Source: Pseudomonas sp. MF4836
GTDB taxonomy: Bacteria > Pseudomonadota > Gammaproteobacteria > Pseudomonadales > Pseudomonadaceae
Reading direction: 5' to 3'
Assembly (NCBI RefSeq): GCF_002018875.1
Contig: NZ_MVOL01000001.1
Location: forward strand, 702,222 to 766,221
Length of the DNA: 64,000 nucleotides
Below the pieces are notes generated by a model that saw only the letters and a list, made by a program, of their open reading frames with translations, was not told where the DNA came from and did no database searches. Below, piece by piece: positions 1-9,308 of the stretch; positions within the stretch are counted from its first letter, which is position 1, and each line of letters begins with the position of its first letter. A program made the position numbers and the translations under genes.

Positions 1-321
1 GATCTGCTCCGGCGACTGTTGGCAGCCTTCGAGCAGGTCAATGGTCAGCGCCAGTTCCCGCAGGTAGGCGTCTTCGATTTTGCGCCGGCGGGCACGGTCG
101 ATAATCAGGTGCCGCGCGGTGGTGGTGAGGAACGCCCGCGGCTCGCGCATGCCACCCAGGGCCTCGCGCGAAGAAAGGATGCGGACAAAGGTGTCATGGG
201 ACAGGTCGGCGGCATTCTGTGGGCAGCCGAGCTTTTTTCGCAGCCAGCCCAATAGCCAACCGTGGTGCTCGGTGTAGAGCACATTGACGGCATGTTGCAT
301 GGGCAGTTCGGCGGTCGACAT
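1..321 (-). CDS. FecI-family ECF sigma factor (3' end outside window)
   Basis: Reading from an ATG at 321 toward base 1, the frame stays open to the window edge and gives 107 residues beginning MSTAELPMQHAVNVLYTEHH. It contains the sigma region 2 pattern of the iron-starvation FecI group (HDTFVRIL, then REPRAFLTTTARHLIIDRARRRK). Region 4 lies beyond the window, so the protein is cut by the boundary, not shown to be broken. Relatives respond to a FecR/TonB-receptor pair, which would be expected further left. A Fur-box-like sequence sits just upstream of the start, which would fit iron control. Confidence 0.88.
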   Translation of the reverse strand, partial: MSTAELPMQHAVNVLYTEHHGWLLGWLRKKLGCPQNAADLSHDTFVRILSSREALGGMREPRAFLTTTARHLIIDRARRRKIEDAYLRELALTIDLLEGCQQSPEQI

Positions 322-657
322 GGAGGTGCATCTGCGGATAAGAACTATTCGCGATGTTAGCGGGCCCGCAGTCCCGAACGCAAGCGCCAGAAGTGCCGGT
401 GCTGGCGATTTGCCTCAAGGCGCGTCGACGGCACCCGATTGAGTGAATGGCCCAGTATCCGGGCACTGTTCGCCAAGCAACAGCCGATCAATAGACTGTC
501 ATCCCGCGTACAGCGCCGACCTCCATATGTCGGGTTTAAGTCATTGATTTTGCGTGATTATATTGTTGGCATGGATTGTGGTTCAGGTCAGGCGCAACCG
601 ATGACTCGACCCGGCCACGGGAGGGCGACCCCTTACCCTTGATAAGAAGCCACCCCC
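322..657. other. Divergent intergenic region
   Basis: This 336-base stretch separates the minus-strand sigma factor gene from the plus-strand solute-binding protein gene. Apart from the Fur-box-like sequence listed separately I see no gene, convincing promoter hexamers or repeat. It must hold the promoters of both flanking genes. Confidence 0.6.
337..352 (-). promoter_or_regulatory. Candidate Fur box upstream of the FecI-type gene
   Basis: The plus strand reads GATAAGAACTATTCGC, close to the GATAAGAATTATTTGC form often seen at Pseudomonas iron-regulated promoters. It lies 15 to 31 bases upstream of the sigma factor ATG. The match is partial against the full 19-bp consensus, so this is a suggestion only. 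Confidence 0.42.
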
Positions 658-1998
658 ATGCGCAAAACCTTGCATCGCACCCTGGCTGCCAGCCTCCTGG
701 CCCTCGGTCTCTTTACCGGCTTGGCGCCGGCTGGCGCCCAGGCCGCCGATAACCAGCAGTTCATTCCCCTGGCCACTTACCGGGTCGGCGCCTATGCCTC
801 CAGCGGGATTCCGTGGTGGGCCGGGGAGATCGACTATTTCCGCTACATCAACGAGGTCGAGGGCGGAGTCAACGGGGTCAAGCTGGTCTGGCAGGAGTGC
901 GAGACCGAGTGGAACACCGACCGGGTCATCGAATGTTATGAGCGCTACAAGAAAGGTCTGGACGGTGCGCCGACGGCGTTTTTCTTCACCCACAGCACGC
1001 CGGCCTCCTACGCCTTGATGGACCGCGCGGCAGTCGACCATATCCCGCTGATCGACGGGGCCGGCGGCCGCACCGAGTCCACCGACGGCAGCGTATTCCC
1101 CTATGCCTTCCCGCTGCTGCTGAACTACTACGGCCAGGCGTCGGTGGGCATCAATTACATCGCCCAGCGCGAGGGCGGGTTCGACAAGCTCAAGGGCAAG
1201 AAGATCGTCACCGTCTACCACGATTCGGCCTACGGCCGCGAAACCCAGGCGCCGATGCAACTGCTGGCGCAGAAGTACGGTTTCGAGAATATCCAGATAC
1301 CGGTGGCGGATCCGGGCAGCGAGCAATCGACCCAATGGCGCCAGGTGCGGCAGATCAACCCGGACTGGGTGTTTTTGCGCACCTGGGGCGTGTCGACTCC
1401 TGTAGGAATCAAGACCGCAGTGCGTTTTGGCATCCCGGTGGACCACATCATCGGTGACGTCTGGGCCGGTTCCGAGGCCGATGTGATTCCCGCCGGCACG
1501 GCCGCCAAGGGCTACCAGGCGCTGGCGCCGTTTCCGGGGGGCGATGGTTTCGAGATTCATCAGCGGCTCAAGCAACACCTCCTCGATGCCGGCAAGAGCA
1601 ACCTCAAAGACCCGAGCTACTTCGGCAAGGTCTACTACAACATCGGCCTGATCAACGCCGCGATTGCGGTGGAAGCGCTGCGCACCGGCCAGGCCAAGTT
1701 TGGCCAGCGTCCACTGAACGGCGAGGAAACCCGCTGGGCGTTCGAGCACCTGGACATCGACGCCGCACGCCTCAAGGCCATGGGGTTCGAAGGGCTGCTG
1801 GCACCGTTGAAACTGTCCTGCGCCGACCACGAAGGCGGCGGCTCCGCCCGGGTGCAACAGTGGGACGGGCAGAAGTGGGTGCTGGTCAGCGACTGGCTGC
1901 AAGCGGACCGCGCCACCCTGCGTCCGCTGATCGAGGCCAAGTCTGCGGCCTATGCCAAGGAGAAGGGCATTACGCCGCGTGACTGCTCGGCGGAATAA
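658..1998 (+). CDS. ABC transporter substrate-binding protein, branched-chain amino acid type
   Basis: A 446-residue periplasmic binding protein with a clear Sec signal peptide (residues 1 to about 29, cleavage near AQAAD). The mature part has a Leu/Ile/Val-binding type I fold, with GKKIVTVYHDSAYGRETQAP and a long C-terminal lobe. It should bind a small amide-type ligand in the periplasm and hand it to an ABC permease, but no permease or ATPase gene lies nearby, so it is an orphan or works with a distant transporter. AAGAAG precedes the ATG as a weak ribosome site. The ligand cannot be told from sequence. Confidence 0.82.
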   Translation: MRKTLHRTLAASLLALGLFTGLAPAGAQAADNQQFIPLATYRVGAYASSGIPWWAGEIDYFRYINEVEGGVNGVKLVWQECETEWNTDRVIECYERYKKGLDGAPTAFFFTHSTPASYALMDRAAVDHIPLIDGAGGRTESTDGSVFPYAFPLLLNYYGQASVGINYIAQREGGFDKLKGKKIVTVYHDSAYGRETQAPMQLLAQKYGFENIQIPVADPGSEQSTQWRQVRQINPDWVFLRTWGVSTPVGIKTAVRFGIPVDHIIGDVWAGSEADVIPAGTAAKGYQALAPFPGGDGFEIHQRLKQHLLDAGKSNLKDPSYFGKVYYNIGLINAAIAVEALRTGQAKFGQRPLNGEETRWAFEHLDIDAARLKAMGFEGLLAPLKLSCADHEGGGSARVQQWDGQKWVLVSDWLQADRATLRPLIEAKSAAYAKEKGITPRDCSAE

Positions 1999-2020
1999 AC
2001 CGGTACTCGGCTGCGTATAG

Positions 2021-2050
2021 GGGCCAACCCTGGGTTAGTGGAGTTGGCCC
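2021..2050 (+). terminator. Inverted repeat after the solute-binding protein gene
   Basis: GGGCCAAC at 2021-2028 pairs with GTTGGCCC at 2043-2050 across a 14-base loop, about 20 bases after the stop codon. There is no T-run, so it is only a possible terminator or mRNA 3' stabiliser. Confidence 0.35.
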
Positions 2051-2234
2051 GGGCATGAAGGAGGGCGCTGTGCACGGCTGCGCCAACCCGGCGCAACGGG
2101 AGCAGGCTGCCTCATTTCAGGGATTTTCCACGAGGATGTTTTCGCGAATAAGCACAATGTTATAAGATAACCATGAATCCGGTTCTGCGCTGCGTCCAAG
2201 GCAGAACCTTCACCCCCTGCGTTGCGAAAACTCC

Positions 2235-3398
2235 ATGCCTGAAACTGTTGTTCGTCCTACCGTTGCCGGTCGCCTGCTCTCCATCGATGCGTTGCGGGGG
2301 CTGGTGATTGTGTTCATGTTGCTGGACCACGTGCGTGAAACCTTTTTCCTGCATCGCCAGGTCACGGATCCCATGGATGTCGCTGGCACCGAGCCGGCCT
2401 TGTTCTTCAGCCGGACCCTGGCCCATTTGTGCGCCCCGGTGTTTGTCCTGCTGACCGGCTTGTCGGCCTATCTGTTTGGCGAGAAGTACGCCGGCAAGGC
2501 TGACGTTTGTGCCTTCCTGTTCAAGCGCGGGCTGTTCCTGGTGCTGCTGGAAATGACCCTGGTGAACTTCGCCTGGACCTTCCAGGTGCCGCCGACGGTG
2601 ATCTACCTGCAGGTGATCTGGGCCATCGGCCTGAGCATGCTTGCGTTGTCGGCCATGGTCTGGCTGCCACGGCCGCTGCTGTTGCTGCTGAGCCTGGCGA
2701 TCATCGCCGGGCACAACCTGCTGGACGGCCTGCACTTTACGCCGGATTCGGCCTTGCACCTGCCGTGGGCGGTGTTGCATGACCGCGGCTGGATCGAGTT
2801 TTCCGAAACCCTGCGTCTGCGCACCTCCTACCCGGTGCTGCCGTGGATCGGCGTGATCGGCCTGGGTTACGCCCTCGGACCCTGGTTCGGCAGGGCGGCG
2901 GATGCTGCGCTGCGCCAGCGCAGCCTGCTGATGGCGGGGCTGGCCGGGCTGGTGGGGTTTGGGGCGCTGCGCCTGCTCAATGGTTATGGCGAAAAGCCGT
3001 GGGCGGTGGGGGAGACCTGGTTGCAGACCCTGATGAGTTTTTTCAACATCACCAAGTACCCGCCGTCGCTGCTGTTTATCAGCCTGACCCTGAGCCTCGG
3101 CCTGTTGCTGCTGTTGTGGCTTGAGCGCCGCCAGGGCAGTCGCTGGCTCCTGCCGCTGACGGTGTTCGGTTCGGCGCCGATGTTTTTCTACCTGCTGCAC
3201 CTGTATGTGCTGAAGGTCCTGTACCTGGTGGCCGTGGCCTGTTTCGGCCTGAATCAGGGCCGCTACTTCGGCTTCGATTCGGTGTGGGCGGTATGGCTTG
3301 TGGCGGGGTTGCTGGCCCTGGCCTTGTACCCGCCGGTGCGCTGGTTTTCGGCGCTCAAGGCGCGGCGTCGGGACATTGCCTGGCTCAAGTATTTTTAA
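2235..3398 (+). CDS. DUF1624 / heparan-alpha-glucosaminide N-acetyltransferase-like membrane protein
   Basis: A 387-residue polytopic inner-membrane protein that begins with the family hallmark SIDALRGLVIVFMLLDHVRE at about residue 15. This corresponds to the transmembrane acyltransferase fold of HGSNAT and YeiB relatives. About ten hydrophobic segments follow and there is no signal peptide. Members move acyl groups across the membrane onto sugars or similar acceptors, but this subgroup has no assigned substrate. It is plus-strand, followed about 220 bases later by the SotB-like exporter, and convergent with the lipid/glycan operon, so a role in surface glycoconjugate acylation is possible but only inferred. 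Confidence 0.78.
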   Translation: MPETVVRPTVAGRLLSIDALRGLVIVFMLLDHVRETFFLHRQVTDPMDVAGTEPALFFSRTLAHLCAPVFVLLTGLSAYLFGEKYAGKADVCAFLFKRGLFLVLLEMTLVNFAWTFQVPPTVIYLQVIWAIGLSMLALSAMVWLPRPLLLLLSLAIIAGHNLLDGLHFTPDSALHLPWAVLHDRGWIEFSETLRLRTSYPVLPWIGVIGLGYALGPWFGRAADAALRQRSLLMAGLAGLVGFGALRLLNGYGEKPWAVGETWLQTLMSFFNITKYPPSLLFISLTLSLGLLLLLWLERRQGSRWLLPLTVFGSAPMFFYLLHLYVLKVLYLVAVACFGLNQGRYFGFDSVWAVWLVAGLLALALYPPVRWFSALKARRRDIAWLKYF

Positions 3399-3617
3399 GC
3401 CTCGGGCGGACCTCGTCCGAATCTATTGAAGGTCAATGTCAATGCCGGGCCGCAGGCGGCCGTCTTGAAAATCCGTTCGATGAGTGCAAACAGGCATCGC
3501 ACAAGCCTATAGAATGCATCCCCTGCGGGTGCCGTTCGCCAGGATGCGCCGCCTTGCCCGCAGCCTTGGGTCCAGCCTGGACCTGTTTGATCATCGATTG
3601 AGTACTACGACCTTTAC

Positions 3618-4796
3618 ATGAGCAATTCTGCGGCTACACCTCAGGCTACTTGGCAGCCGGTCATCGCTCTGGCGCTGGCGGCCTTTGTATTCAATACCAC
3701 CGAGTTCGTGCCGGTGGGGCTGTTGAGTTCGATCGGCAGCAGCTTCGACCTGTCCACCGCACGGGTCGGGCTGATGCTGACGATTTATGCCTGGGTGGTG
3801 TCCCTGACGTCACTGCCGGTGATGCTGCTGACGCGCAACGTCGAGCGCCGCAAGCTGTTGCTGGTGCTGTTCGGGATGTTTATCGCCAGCCATATTGTGT
3901 CCAGCCTCGCCACCAGCTTCGGCATGTTGCTGGTCAGCCGGATCGGCGTGGCGCTGTCCCATGCCCTGTTCTGGTCCATTACCGCCTCCCTGGCCGTGCG
4001 CCTGGCGCCGGAGGGCAAGCAGGTGCAGGCCTTGGGGCTGCTGGCCACTGGCACGTCCCTGGCCATGGTGCTGGGCATTCCCCTGGGCCGGCTGCTGGGC
4101 GAGGCCATGGGCTGGCGCACCACCTTTCTGGTGATCGCCGGGTTTGCCGCGCTGCTGGTGTTGTGGCTGACCCGGGCCTTGCCGCTGTTGCCGAGCCAGA
4201 ACTCGGGCTCCCTGCGCAGCCTGCCGCTGCTGTTCAAGCGCCCGGCGCTGGTGGCCGTGTATGTGCTGACGGCGCTGGTGGTGACCGCGCAGTTCACCGC
4301 CTACAGCTACATCGAACCCTTCGTGCAGGAAGTGGCCGGCCTCAGCGGTGAGGTGGTGACCCTGATCCTGCTGCTGTTCGGCGGTGCCGGGATCCTGGGG
4401 TCGCTGTGCTTCAGCTGGTTTCACCGCTACGGCCCGCAGCGCTTCCTGATGACCGCCGTGACCTTGCTCACCCTGTGCCTGCTGCTGTTGTGGCCGGCCA
4501 GCGCCGGGGTCGAGTACCTGGGGATCCTCAGTGTGGTTTGGGGTATGGCGATCATGGGGTTTGGCCTGGCCCTGCAATCCAAGGTGCTGGTGCTGGCGCC
4601 GGATGCCACCGATGTGGCGATGGCGATGTTTTCCGGCATCTACAACATCGGCATTGGCGGCGGCGCACTGCTGGGCAGTTGGGTCGGCGGTCAGCTCGGT
4701 TTCGCCTACATAGGGCTGGGCGGTGGATCTCTGGCGGCCCTGGCCCTGCTGTTTTACGGGGTGGCCATGCACCGCCTCGCTCGTTCGGCGGGCTGA
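3618..4796 (+). CDS. sotB: SotB-type MFS sugar efflux transporter
   Basis: A 392-residue major facilitator protein with 12 predicted membrane segments. Its opening ([19 protein letters not shown]) and the signature [20 protein letters not shown] match the SotB/YdeA sugar and drug exporters, which expel arabinose and IPTG-like sugars by proton antiport. The length matches the family (about 390 to 400). It stands alone, its stop lies 13 bases from the convergent desaturase stop, and the ribosome site is weak. The exact substrate is unknown. Confidence 0.82.
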   Translation: MSNSAATPQATWQPVIALALAAFVFNTTEFVPVGLLSSIGSSFDLSTARVGLMLTIYAWVVSLTSLPVMLLTRNVERRKLLLVLFGMFIASHIVSSLATSFGMLLVSRIGVALSHALFWSITASLAVRLAPEGKQVQALGLLATGTSLAMVLGIPLGRLLGEAMGWRTTFLVIAGFAALLVLWLTRALPLLPSQNSGSLRSLPLLFKRPALVAVYVLTALVVTAQFTAYSYIEPFVQEVAGLSGEVVTLILLLFGGAGILGSLCFSWFHRYGPQRFLMTAVTLLTLCLLLLWPASAGVEYLGILSVVWGMAIMGFGLALQSKVLVLAPDATDVAMAMFSGIYNIGIGGGALLGSWVGGQLGFAYIGLGGGSLAALALLFYGVAMHRLARSAG

Positions 4797-4809
4797 TTTG
4801 CCCGGGGCG

Positions 4810-5772
4810 TCAGGCCGGCGATTTCGCTGCCGGATAGCTGACGTCCCGCAAGACCCCGATGTAGCCGTTATAGAGATTGCGGCTCGGCACCAACTGTTGC
4901 GCGACCAATTGCCGATGCACCCGCTGCAGGTGGTAGAAGGGCAGCCGCACATAGAGGTGGTGCTCGATGTGGTAGTGGATGCCATGGGGGCCGAAGATAA
5001 AGGTCTGCCAGTTCGGCCGTACAATACTGCGCGCGTTCTGGCTCTGATCGTCGCAGGCGGGCAGGCCGGCATGTTCCATAATCGCCCGCACCCGGCCCAT
5101 CAGCGGCAGCAGGGTAATGGCTGGCAGCAACCACAAGCCCAGGTAGAGCCAGGGGTGTCCCGCCCAGGCCAGCAGGCCGAACAACAGCCCATTGCCGAGC
5201 AGCATGGAACAGACTTCCGAGAGCACTTGCCGCGGAGACTTGTCGACCTTGGGCATGATCGCGCGGTAGTCGCCCCGGGCGAACTTGAAGGCGCTGATGA
5301 CGTAACCCACCCCGCATAGATCCGCCAGCAGCCGCGTCGCCAGCTTGCCCCGTGGCAGTGGGTAGTCCCCCAGGCCAAACACCGCGACCACCGGGTCGTC
5401 ATGCTGCATGGGGTCGAGGTGATGCTTGAGGTGCCCGGCGCGGTAGGTCTGCATCGAAATAAACAGCGGGCCGGCGGCGCACCATTGGCCGAGCAGGTCG
5501 TTGAGCTTCTGCCGCGGCAACAGCACGCCATGGGCGCTCTCATGCATGATCACCGCCAGCGCCAACTGGCTGCGGGCGATGAGCAGCGCCGCCAGCAGGT
5601 AGGTCACAGGGTGCGGCCAGAGGATGGCGCCGGCGAAGGCCGCAGCGATCAGGCCCCAGTCGGCCAGCAGCGCCAACAGGCTGATCCAGGGCTTGAGCGC
5701 AAACAGCTCGGCGGCCGGGGCAAAGGCATTAAGCGCCGGGTTGTTGCCGGCACGGGAGTTAGACGGGGACAC
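4810..5772 (-). CDS. Membrane fatty acid desaturase
   Basis: A 320-residue membrane di-iron desaturase. All three histidine boxes are present: HESAH (77-81), HLKHH (114-118) and HIEHH (268-272), in the spacing of acyl-lipid desaturases and hydroxylases. The GTG start at 5772 is chosen because AAGGAAG precedes it at good distance and it overlaps the end of the upstream PAP2-like gene by 14 bases, which indicates translational coupling. An upstream in-frame ATG would extend deep into that gene. It is the last gene of a six-gene minus-strand operon and probably introduces a double bond or hydroxyl into the lipid made there. Substrate is inferred from context only. Confidence 0.85.
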   Translation of the reverse strand: MSPSNSRAGNNPALNAFAPAAELFALKPWISLLALLADWGLIAAAFAGAILWPHPVTYLLAALLIARSQLALAVIMHESAHGVLLPRQKLNDLLGQWCAAGPLFISMQTYRAGHLKHHLDPMQHDDPVVAVFGLGDYPLPRGKLATRLLADLCGVGYVISAFKFARGDYRAIMPKVDKSPRQVLSEVCSMLLGNGLLFGLLAWAGHPWLYLGLWLLPAITLLPLMGRVRAIMEHAGLPACDDQSQNARSIVRPNWQTFIFGPHGIHYHIEHHLYVRLPFYHLQRVHRQLVAQQLVPSRNLYNGYIGVLRDVSYPAAKSPA

Positions 5773-6391
5773 GGGCGTTGCTTCCTTGTCGTTGGGTGGC
5801 CAGGGCACAGGCCAGGGCCAGCAGCACACCGCCGGCGACATCGACCAGCGTGTGTTGCTTGAGGGTCAGGGTTGACAGGCAGATCAGCAGCCCGACGCCT
5901 GCGGTGAGCCAGCGCCGGGGGTGATCCCAGAGCGCCCGGCAGGCGAGGCCGGTCACTGCCACGTGCAGGCTGGGGCAGCCATTGGACGCCAGGTCCAGCT
6001 GCCACATCCGGCTCAGGCGCTGTTGCAGAAAAGCATTGTCGAGTGCGCCGATATCGGGCCGTGGCACGAACTCGGGGAACAGCCAGAAGCACAGCAGGGC
6101 GACCACGAACGCCAGCCCGGTGGCGCTGCGCAAGCGCCTGAAGCCGTCGGCGCTGGTGCAGGCCGCCGCCAGCACCACAAACGGGAAAAACAGCACATAC
6201 AGCCACCACGAATGAGGGATGAACGGGATCAGCTCATCCAGCGGCGTGACCCAGTTGTAGCGCGGGGTAATGCTGTGCTCCAGGGCAATGAAAACCCCCA
6301 GGCCCAGCAGCAGGCCGAGCAACGCCAGCAGCGCCTGGCGATAGTCCGGGACCGGGTGCGGCAAGGGGCGCTGGGGGGAGGGCTGGCGCAT
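5759..6391 (-). CDS. PAP2_3-like membrane phosphatase or head-group phosphotransferase
   Basis: A 210-residue protein with about five or six membrane spans. The PAP2 active-site elements are of the variant type: CPSLH at 139-143 and KQHTLVD with H180 and D184, rather than PSGH and SRxxxxxH. This form is shared with the Aur1/inositolphosphoryl-ceramide synthase-like PAP2_3 group, which transfers or removes phospho-head groups on lipids at the membrane. The start is 10 bases after the upstream glycosyltransferase stop, and its 3' end overlaps the desaturase. Family membership is well supported; whether it is a phosphatase or a transferase is not decided. Confidence 0.77.
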   Translation of the reverse strand: MRQPSPQRPLPHPVPDYRQALLALLGLLLGLGVFIALEHSITPRYNWVTPLDELIPFIPHSWWLYVLFFPFVVLAAACTSADGFRRLRSATGLAFVVALLCFWLFPEFVPRPDIGALDNAFLQQRLSRMWQLDLASNGCPSLHVAVTGLACRALWDHPRRWLTAGVGLLICLSTLTLKQHTLVDVAGGVLLALACALATQRQGSNARVPV

Positions 6392-6401
6392 TGCAGAGGA
6401 C

Positions 6402-7493
6402 TCAGAGGCTGAGCAGGCGGCTGACCCAGGCGTCGATCCGCGCCTGGGCGCGCTCCGGGCCTGCCGCGCTTGCCGGGCTCGGCGCCGCGGCGGCCAGTTG
6501 CGTCGCTGCCTGAGTCACCTGGCGCTGGAAGTCGGCCCCATCGCCGCGCCAGGTCACCACTCGGTGCAGCACCTGCAACTGGGCGGCGCGGGCCGCATTG
6601 GTGGCTTGTTCGGGCTGGTCGCTGAGGACCAGGATGATCGGCCGCTGGTAGACCAGGGCAATCGACAGTGCGGCCATGCCCGGTGCCGACACCATCAATT
6701 GCGCCTGCGCCGCACGGCTGGCCCAGTCCGGGTCCACCGCCAGCCAGCCGTCGCGCCCGGCATAACCCTCACCTACCCGGTGCGCATCGAGGCCCGCAGC
6801 CGCCAGGCCCGCGCTCAAGGCGTCGGCCAGGGCCGGCTCGCTGAAATGCGGGTTGAGGTACACCGCCGCACCGTCGCAGGGTTCGGCGGGCAATGGGTTG
6901 GCCAGGGCCACCGGGGTCGGCAGGCAATACAGGGCCGGGGCCTGGGTGTCGTCGATGTCGTAGGCGAAGTCATGTTCGATCGAGGCACGCGCCGCGTCGA
7001 TCTGGCGCCCGACAATCCAGCCGAACAGGCGCCCGAACTGGCGTGGCCACATGCCCTCGAAATTGTTGATCAGGGCGACCTTGAGGCTCGCCCCGTACAC
7101 ATGCACCACCTTGCGCCGCCAGCCGGGCAGCATGCCCATGTACAGCAGCGCCGGGTGGAAGGAGTCGTTGATCACCAGGTCTGCGTGCTGCAGCCGCCGA
7201 CGCAGGCGGCCGATATCGCGCAGCATGCGGGCGGGGCGGAACAGATAATGGGCGACATTGCGGTTGGTGGCCTTGCGCAGCATGTTCTGCTCGCTGTCGA
7301 ACTGCACCGCGTAGTGCTCGGACAGGATCTCGGACTCGACGCCAAAGCGCTGCAGGAAGCGCTGCCCTTGTTCAGAGGTGGTCAGTACATCGACCTGGGC
7401 CCCGGCCTGGCGCAGGGCATGCACCAGCAGTTGCGCGCGCATCAGGTGGCCGCGGGCGTCGGCAGTCGCCAGGTACAGAATGCGTGAACTCAT
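6402..7493 (-). CDS. GT-B fold glycosyltransferase (MurG/UGT-like)
   Basis: A 363-residue soluble protein. The N-terminus, RILYLATADARGHLMRAQLL, is the opening Rossmann strand and glycine/histidine loop of GT-B glycosyltransferases that work on lipid or small acceptors. The C-terminal half has the donor-site-like stretch SAPGMAALSIALVYQRPIIL (about residues 272-291). The ATG at 7493 overlaps the stop of the upstream ferritin-like gene by four bases, which fixes the start. It probably transfers a sugar onto a lipid or polyprenyl carrier with the other operon enzymes. Donor and acceptor cannot be read from the sequence. Confidence 0.75.
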   Translation of the reverse strand: MSSRILYLATADARGHLMRAQLLVHALRQAGAQVDVLTTSEQGQRFLQRFGVESEILSEHYAVQFDSEQNMLRKATNRNVAHYLFRPARMLRDIGRLRRRLQHADLVINDSFHPALLYMGMLPGWRRKVVHVYGASLKVALINNFEGMWPRQFGRLFGWIVGRQIDAARASIEHDFAYDIDDTQAPALYCLPTPVALANPLPAEPCDGAAVYLNPHFSEPALADALSAGLAAAGLDAHRVGEGYAGRDGWLAVDPDWASRAAQAQLMVSAPGMAALSIALVYQRPIILVLSDQPEQATNAARAAQLQVLHRVVTWRGDGADFQRQVTQAATQLAAAAPSPASAAGPERAQARIDAWVSRLLSL

Positions 7494-8233
7494 CGGGCAT
7501 GGCCGCCTGTGCTGCGCAAGCCGCCAAACACCCAGCCGGCGATGTACATCGCCAGCGCGCCGGTCACGCCAAAACGGGCGTCGACGGCACGAATCTCTTT
7601 CAGCAAGCGCGCCAGATGCGGCAGCTCCCGGGGCGCGACGATGCGGCGCAGGGTGTTCTCGCACAGGCGCACATGGCCTTTTTCATCGGCGAGCACCCGA
7701 GACAACAGCGGGTACAGGCCGTGTTCGGCACCAATCACCCCACAGTGACGGCCCAGCACGCGCTCGGCCATCTGCTCGGCGCAGAGCCCGGTGGCATAGG
7801 CGGGCACCAGCAGGCCGTGTTCGAAATGCCCGGCGTACTCATGGGCCAGACGTTGCCAGCGCTGGATCTTGCGCCGGCTGAGCCAGTCCGGTTCGAGGCG
7901 TGTGGCGCCGTCGTCGCCGACCGCGCGCAAGGCCTCGGTGAACAGCGTCACGTGCCGGCGTTCATCGGCCAGGTGCTGTTCGACCTGGCGTTCGAGCCAG
8001 GGCGGCGATTGCGGCATCAATTCGTCGAGCAGCGCGCGTTCCGTGGCGTCTTCGCCGGCCAGGTACATGCGCAGCAGCAGGCGCTCGCCACGAGGGCTGC
8101 GGTGCAGGCGCGACAGGGCTGCGCGCTTGATGCGGTCCACCAGACGCGCTTGCAGCGCGCCCAGACCCTCGGGGCTGGGCGTGGCCAGGCAACTGAAGTC
8201 AGCGGCGTCGGCGCTGTGTTCGAGCACATTCAT
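7490..8233 (-). CDS. Ferritin-like di-iron protein of unknown function
   Basis: A 247-residue, mostly helical protein with two EXXH motifs, E91-R-R-H94 and E184-K-G-H187. Each is preceded by a candidate carboxylate in an earlier helix (E61 or E65, and E153 or E157), giving the full four-carboxylate, two-histidine ligand set of a ferritin-like di-iron site. This suggests an O2-dependent oxygenase, hydroxylase or oxidase acting on an operon intermediate. The start is fixed by an ATGA overlap with the upstream gene. I do not recognise a named family; MiaE-like tRNA hydroxylases and AurF-like N-oxygenases share the fold but not the context. Confidence 0.68.
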   Translation of the reverse strand: MNVLEHSADAADFSCLATPSPEGLGALQARLVDRIKRAALSRLHRSPRGERLLLRMYLAGEDATERALLDELMPQSPPWLERQVEQHLADERRHVTLFTEALRAVGDDGATRLEPDWLSRRKIQRWQRLAHEYAGHFEHGLLVPAYATGLCAEQMAERVLGRHCGVIGAEHGLYPLLSRVLADEKGHVRLCENTLRRIVAPRELPHLARLLKEIRAVDARFGVTGALAMYIAGWVFGGLRSTGGHAR

Positions 8234-9255
8234 TGGGCGGGCTGCGGCGCGCCGCCGCTGGCCACCGAAGTCACAACCTGTGGGCTGCGGTGCCACGCCA
8301 GGATCAGGCCGATAAAGCTGTCGCGCATAAAGGCAGCACCTGAGGCGGCTGCCTCGGGAAAGCTTTCTTCAACACCGTTGTAACGCAGGTAACCCTTGCC
8401 GTTGATGGCGCCCAGTTCCAGGGTGTCGCGCTTGTTGAACCCGCGCTGGCGCACGTCCTTGAGCAGCGGGCTGTCTTCCAGGCCGAACACGAACAGTTGG
8501 CGCTGCACCACCCAGTCCGGGATCTGGCCGCTCAGGGCCTGCAACTTGAGGTTCCAGGTGCCGCTCGCCAGCAGTGGGTTCAATTCGGCGCTGTTCGGTT
8601 GGTCAGAGGTAAAGCTGGCGCGCATCAGAGACTTGGAGACGCGACCGACGCCGAGGGCGATGGTGATGTCATCGGCGGCCGGGTTCTTGGCGTCGCTGGG
8701 GCGTACGGCGACGAAGTAACTGGCGACACGAGCGGCCAGCGACGGCTGGGCCAGGACCTTGCGGGCCTGCTCGGCAGTGAACAGTACGCGTTCGCTGCTG
8801 CCCTCGCGGACGCTGATCTGGTACGGATCGAGTTCGATCGCGCTGAACTTGCCGCGCACCGGGGAGTGCACGTAGGTGTCGGACTTCCACACCTGGCCCG
8901 TGCGCCGCAGCAGCACATGCAGGCTCAGGGGCACGCGCTGGCCATCGGCGGCCAGGCCGCTGCCGTGCAGCAGCACATCGCCGATCACGGTCTTGCTGTC
9001 GTGCTTGGCGTCGGCGGCAATCACGATGGCGTGGGTCTGGGCGTCGACGCTGGCGCGGGCGTCGGCCACGTCCAGGGCGATGCGGTTGCAAGTGTTGTCA
9101 ACGCTGCTGGCGGTGGCGCAGCCGGTACCGGAAGCGAAGTGGAACACCCCGCGCCCGCTGAACTCGGAGGGCGCGGCCTGGGCCTGGCCGCTCAGTGTCA
9201 GCAGTGCCAGGCACGCCAGGGAATAGCCGAGTGACGCAATCGAATGGGGTTTCAT
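8230..9255 (-). CDS. Secreted protein of unknown function in the lipid/glycan operon
   Basis: A 341-residue protein with a signal peptide (residues 1-27, cleavage after GQAQA) and AGGAAG in front of the ATG at 9255. The mature protein is predicted mainly beta-stranded, with one cysteine pair near the N-terminus (GTGCATASSVDNTCNR). I recognise no catalytic motif. It lies between a family 2 glycosyltransferase and the ferritin-like gene, which it overlaps by four bases, so it should act in the periplasm or at the surface on the same product, perhaps as a binding or export factor. That role is inferred from position only. Confidence 0.66.
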   Translation of the reverse strand: MKPHSIASLGYSLACLALLTLSGQAQAAPSEFSGRGVFHFASGTGCATASSVDNTCNRIALDVADARASVDAQTHAIVIAADAKHDSKTVIGDVLLHGSGLAADGQRVPLSLHVLLRRTGQVWKSDTYVHSPVRGKFSAIELDPYQISVREGSSERVLFTAEQARKVLAQPSLAARVASYFVAVRPSDAKNPAADDITIALGVGRVSKSLMRASFTSDQPNSAELNPLLASGTWNLKLQALSGQIPDWVVQRQLFVFGLEDSPLLKDVRQRGFNKRDTLELGAINGKGYLRYNGVEESFPEAAASGAAFMRDSFIGLILAWHRSPQVVTSVASGGAPQPAQ

Positions 9256-9308
9256 GCTGACTTCCTGTGGGCACTTGATGGGCGGCGACAAAGGGGGAGG
9301 GATGGGGA

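Noticed and set aside
560..590. Possible sigma-54 promoter (TGGCATG ... TTG) before the first solute-binding protein gene
   Set aside because: The spacing between the GG and TG elements is too short for the -24/-12 pattern.
583..1902. 439-codon open frame on the minus strand opposite the solute-binding protein gene
   Set aside because: High-GC third-position bias makes long antisense frames common. The plus strand has a signal peptide and a clear family match, while the minus-strand translation is rich in Arg, Gln and His with no domain.
2055..2165. 36-codon frame between the solute-binding protein and DUF1624 genes
   Set aside because: It starts inside the inverted-repeat region, has no homology I recognise and no spacing typical of a leader peptide.
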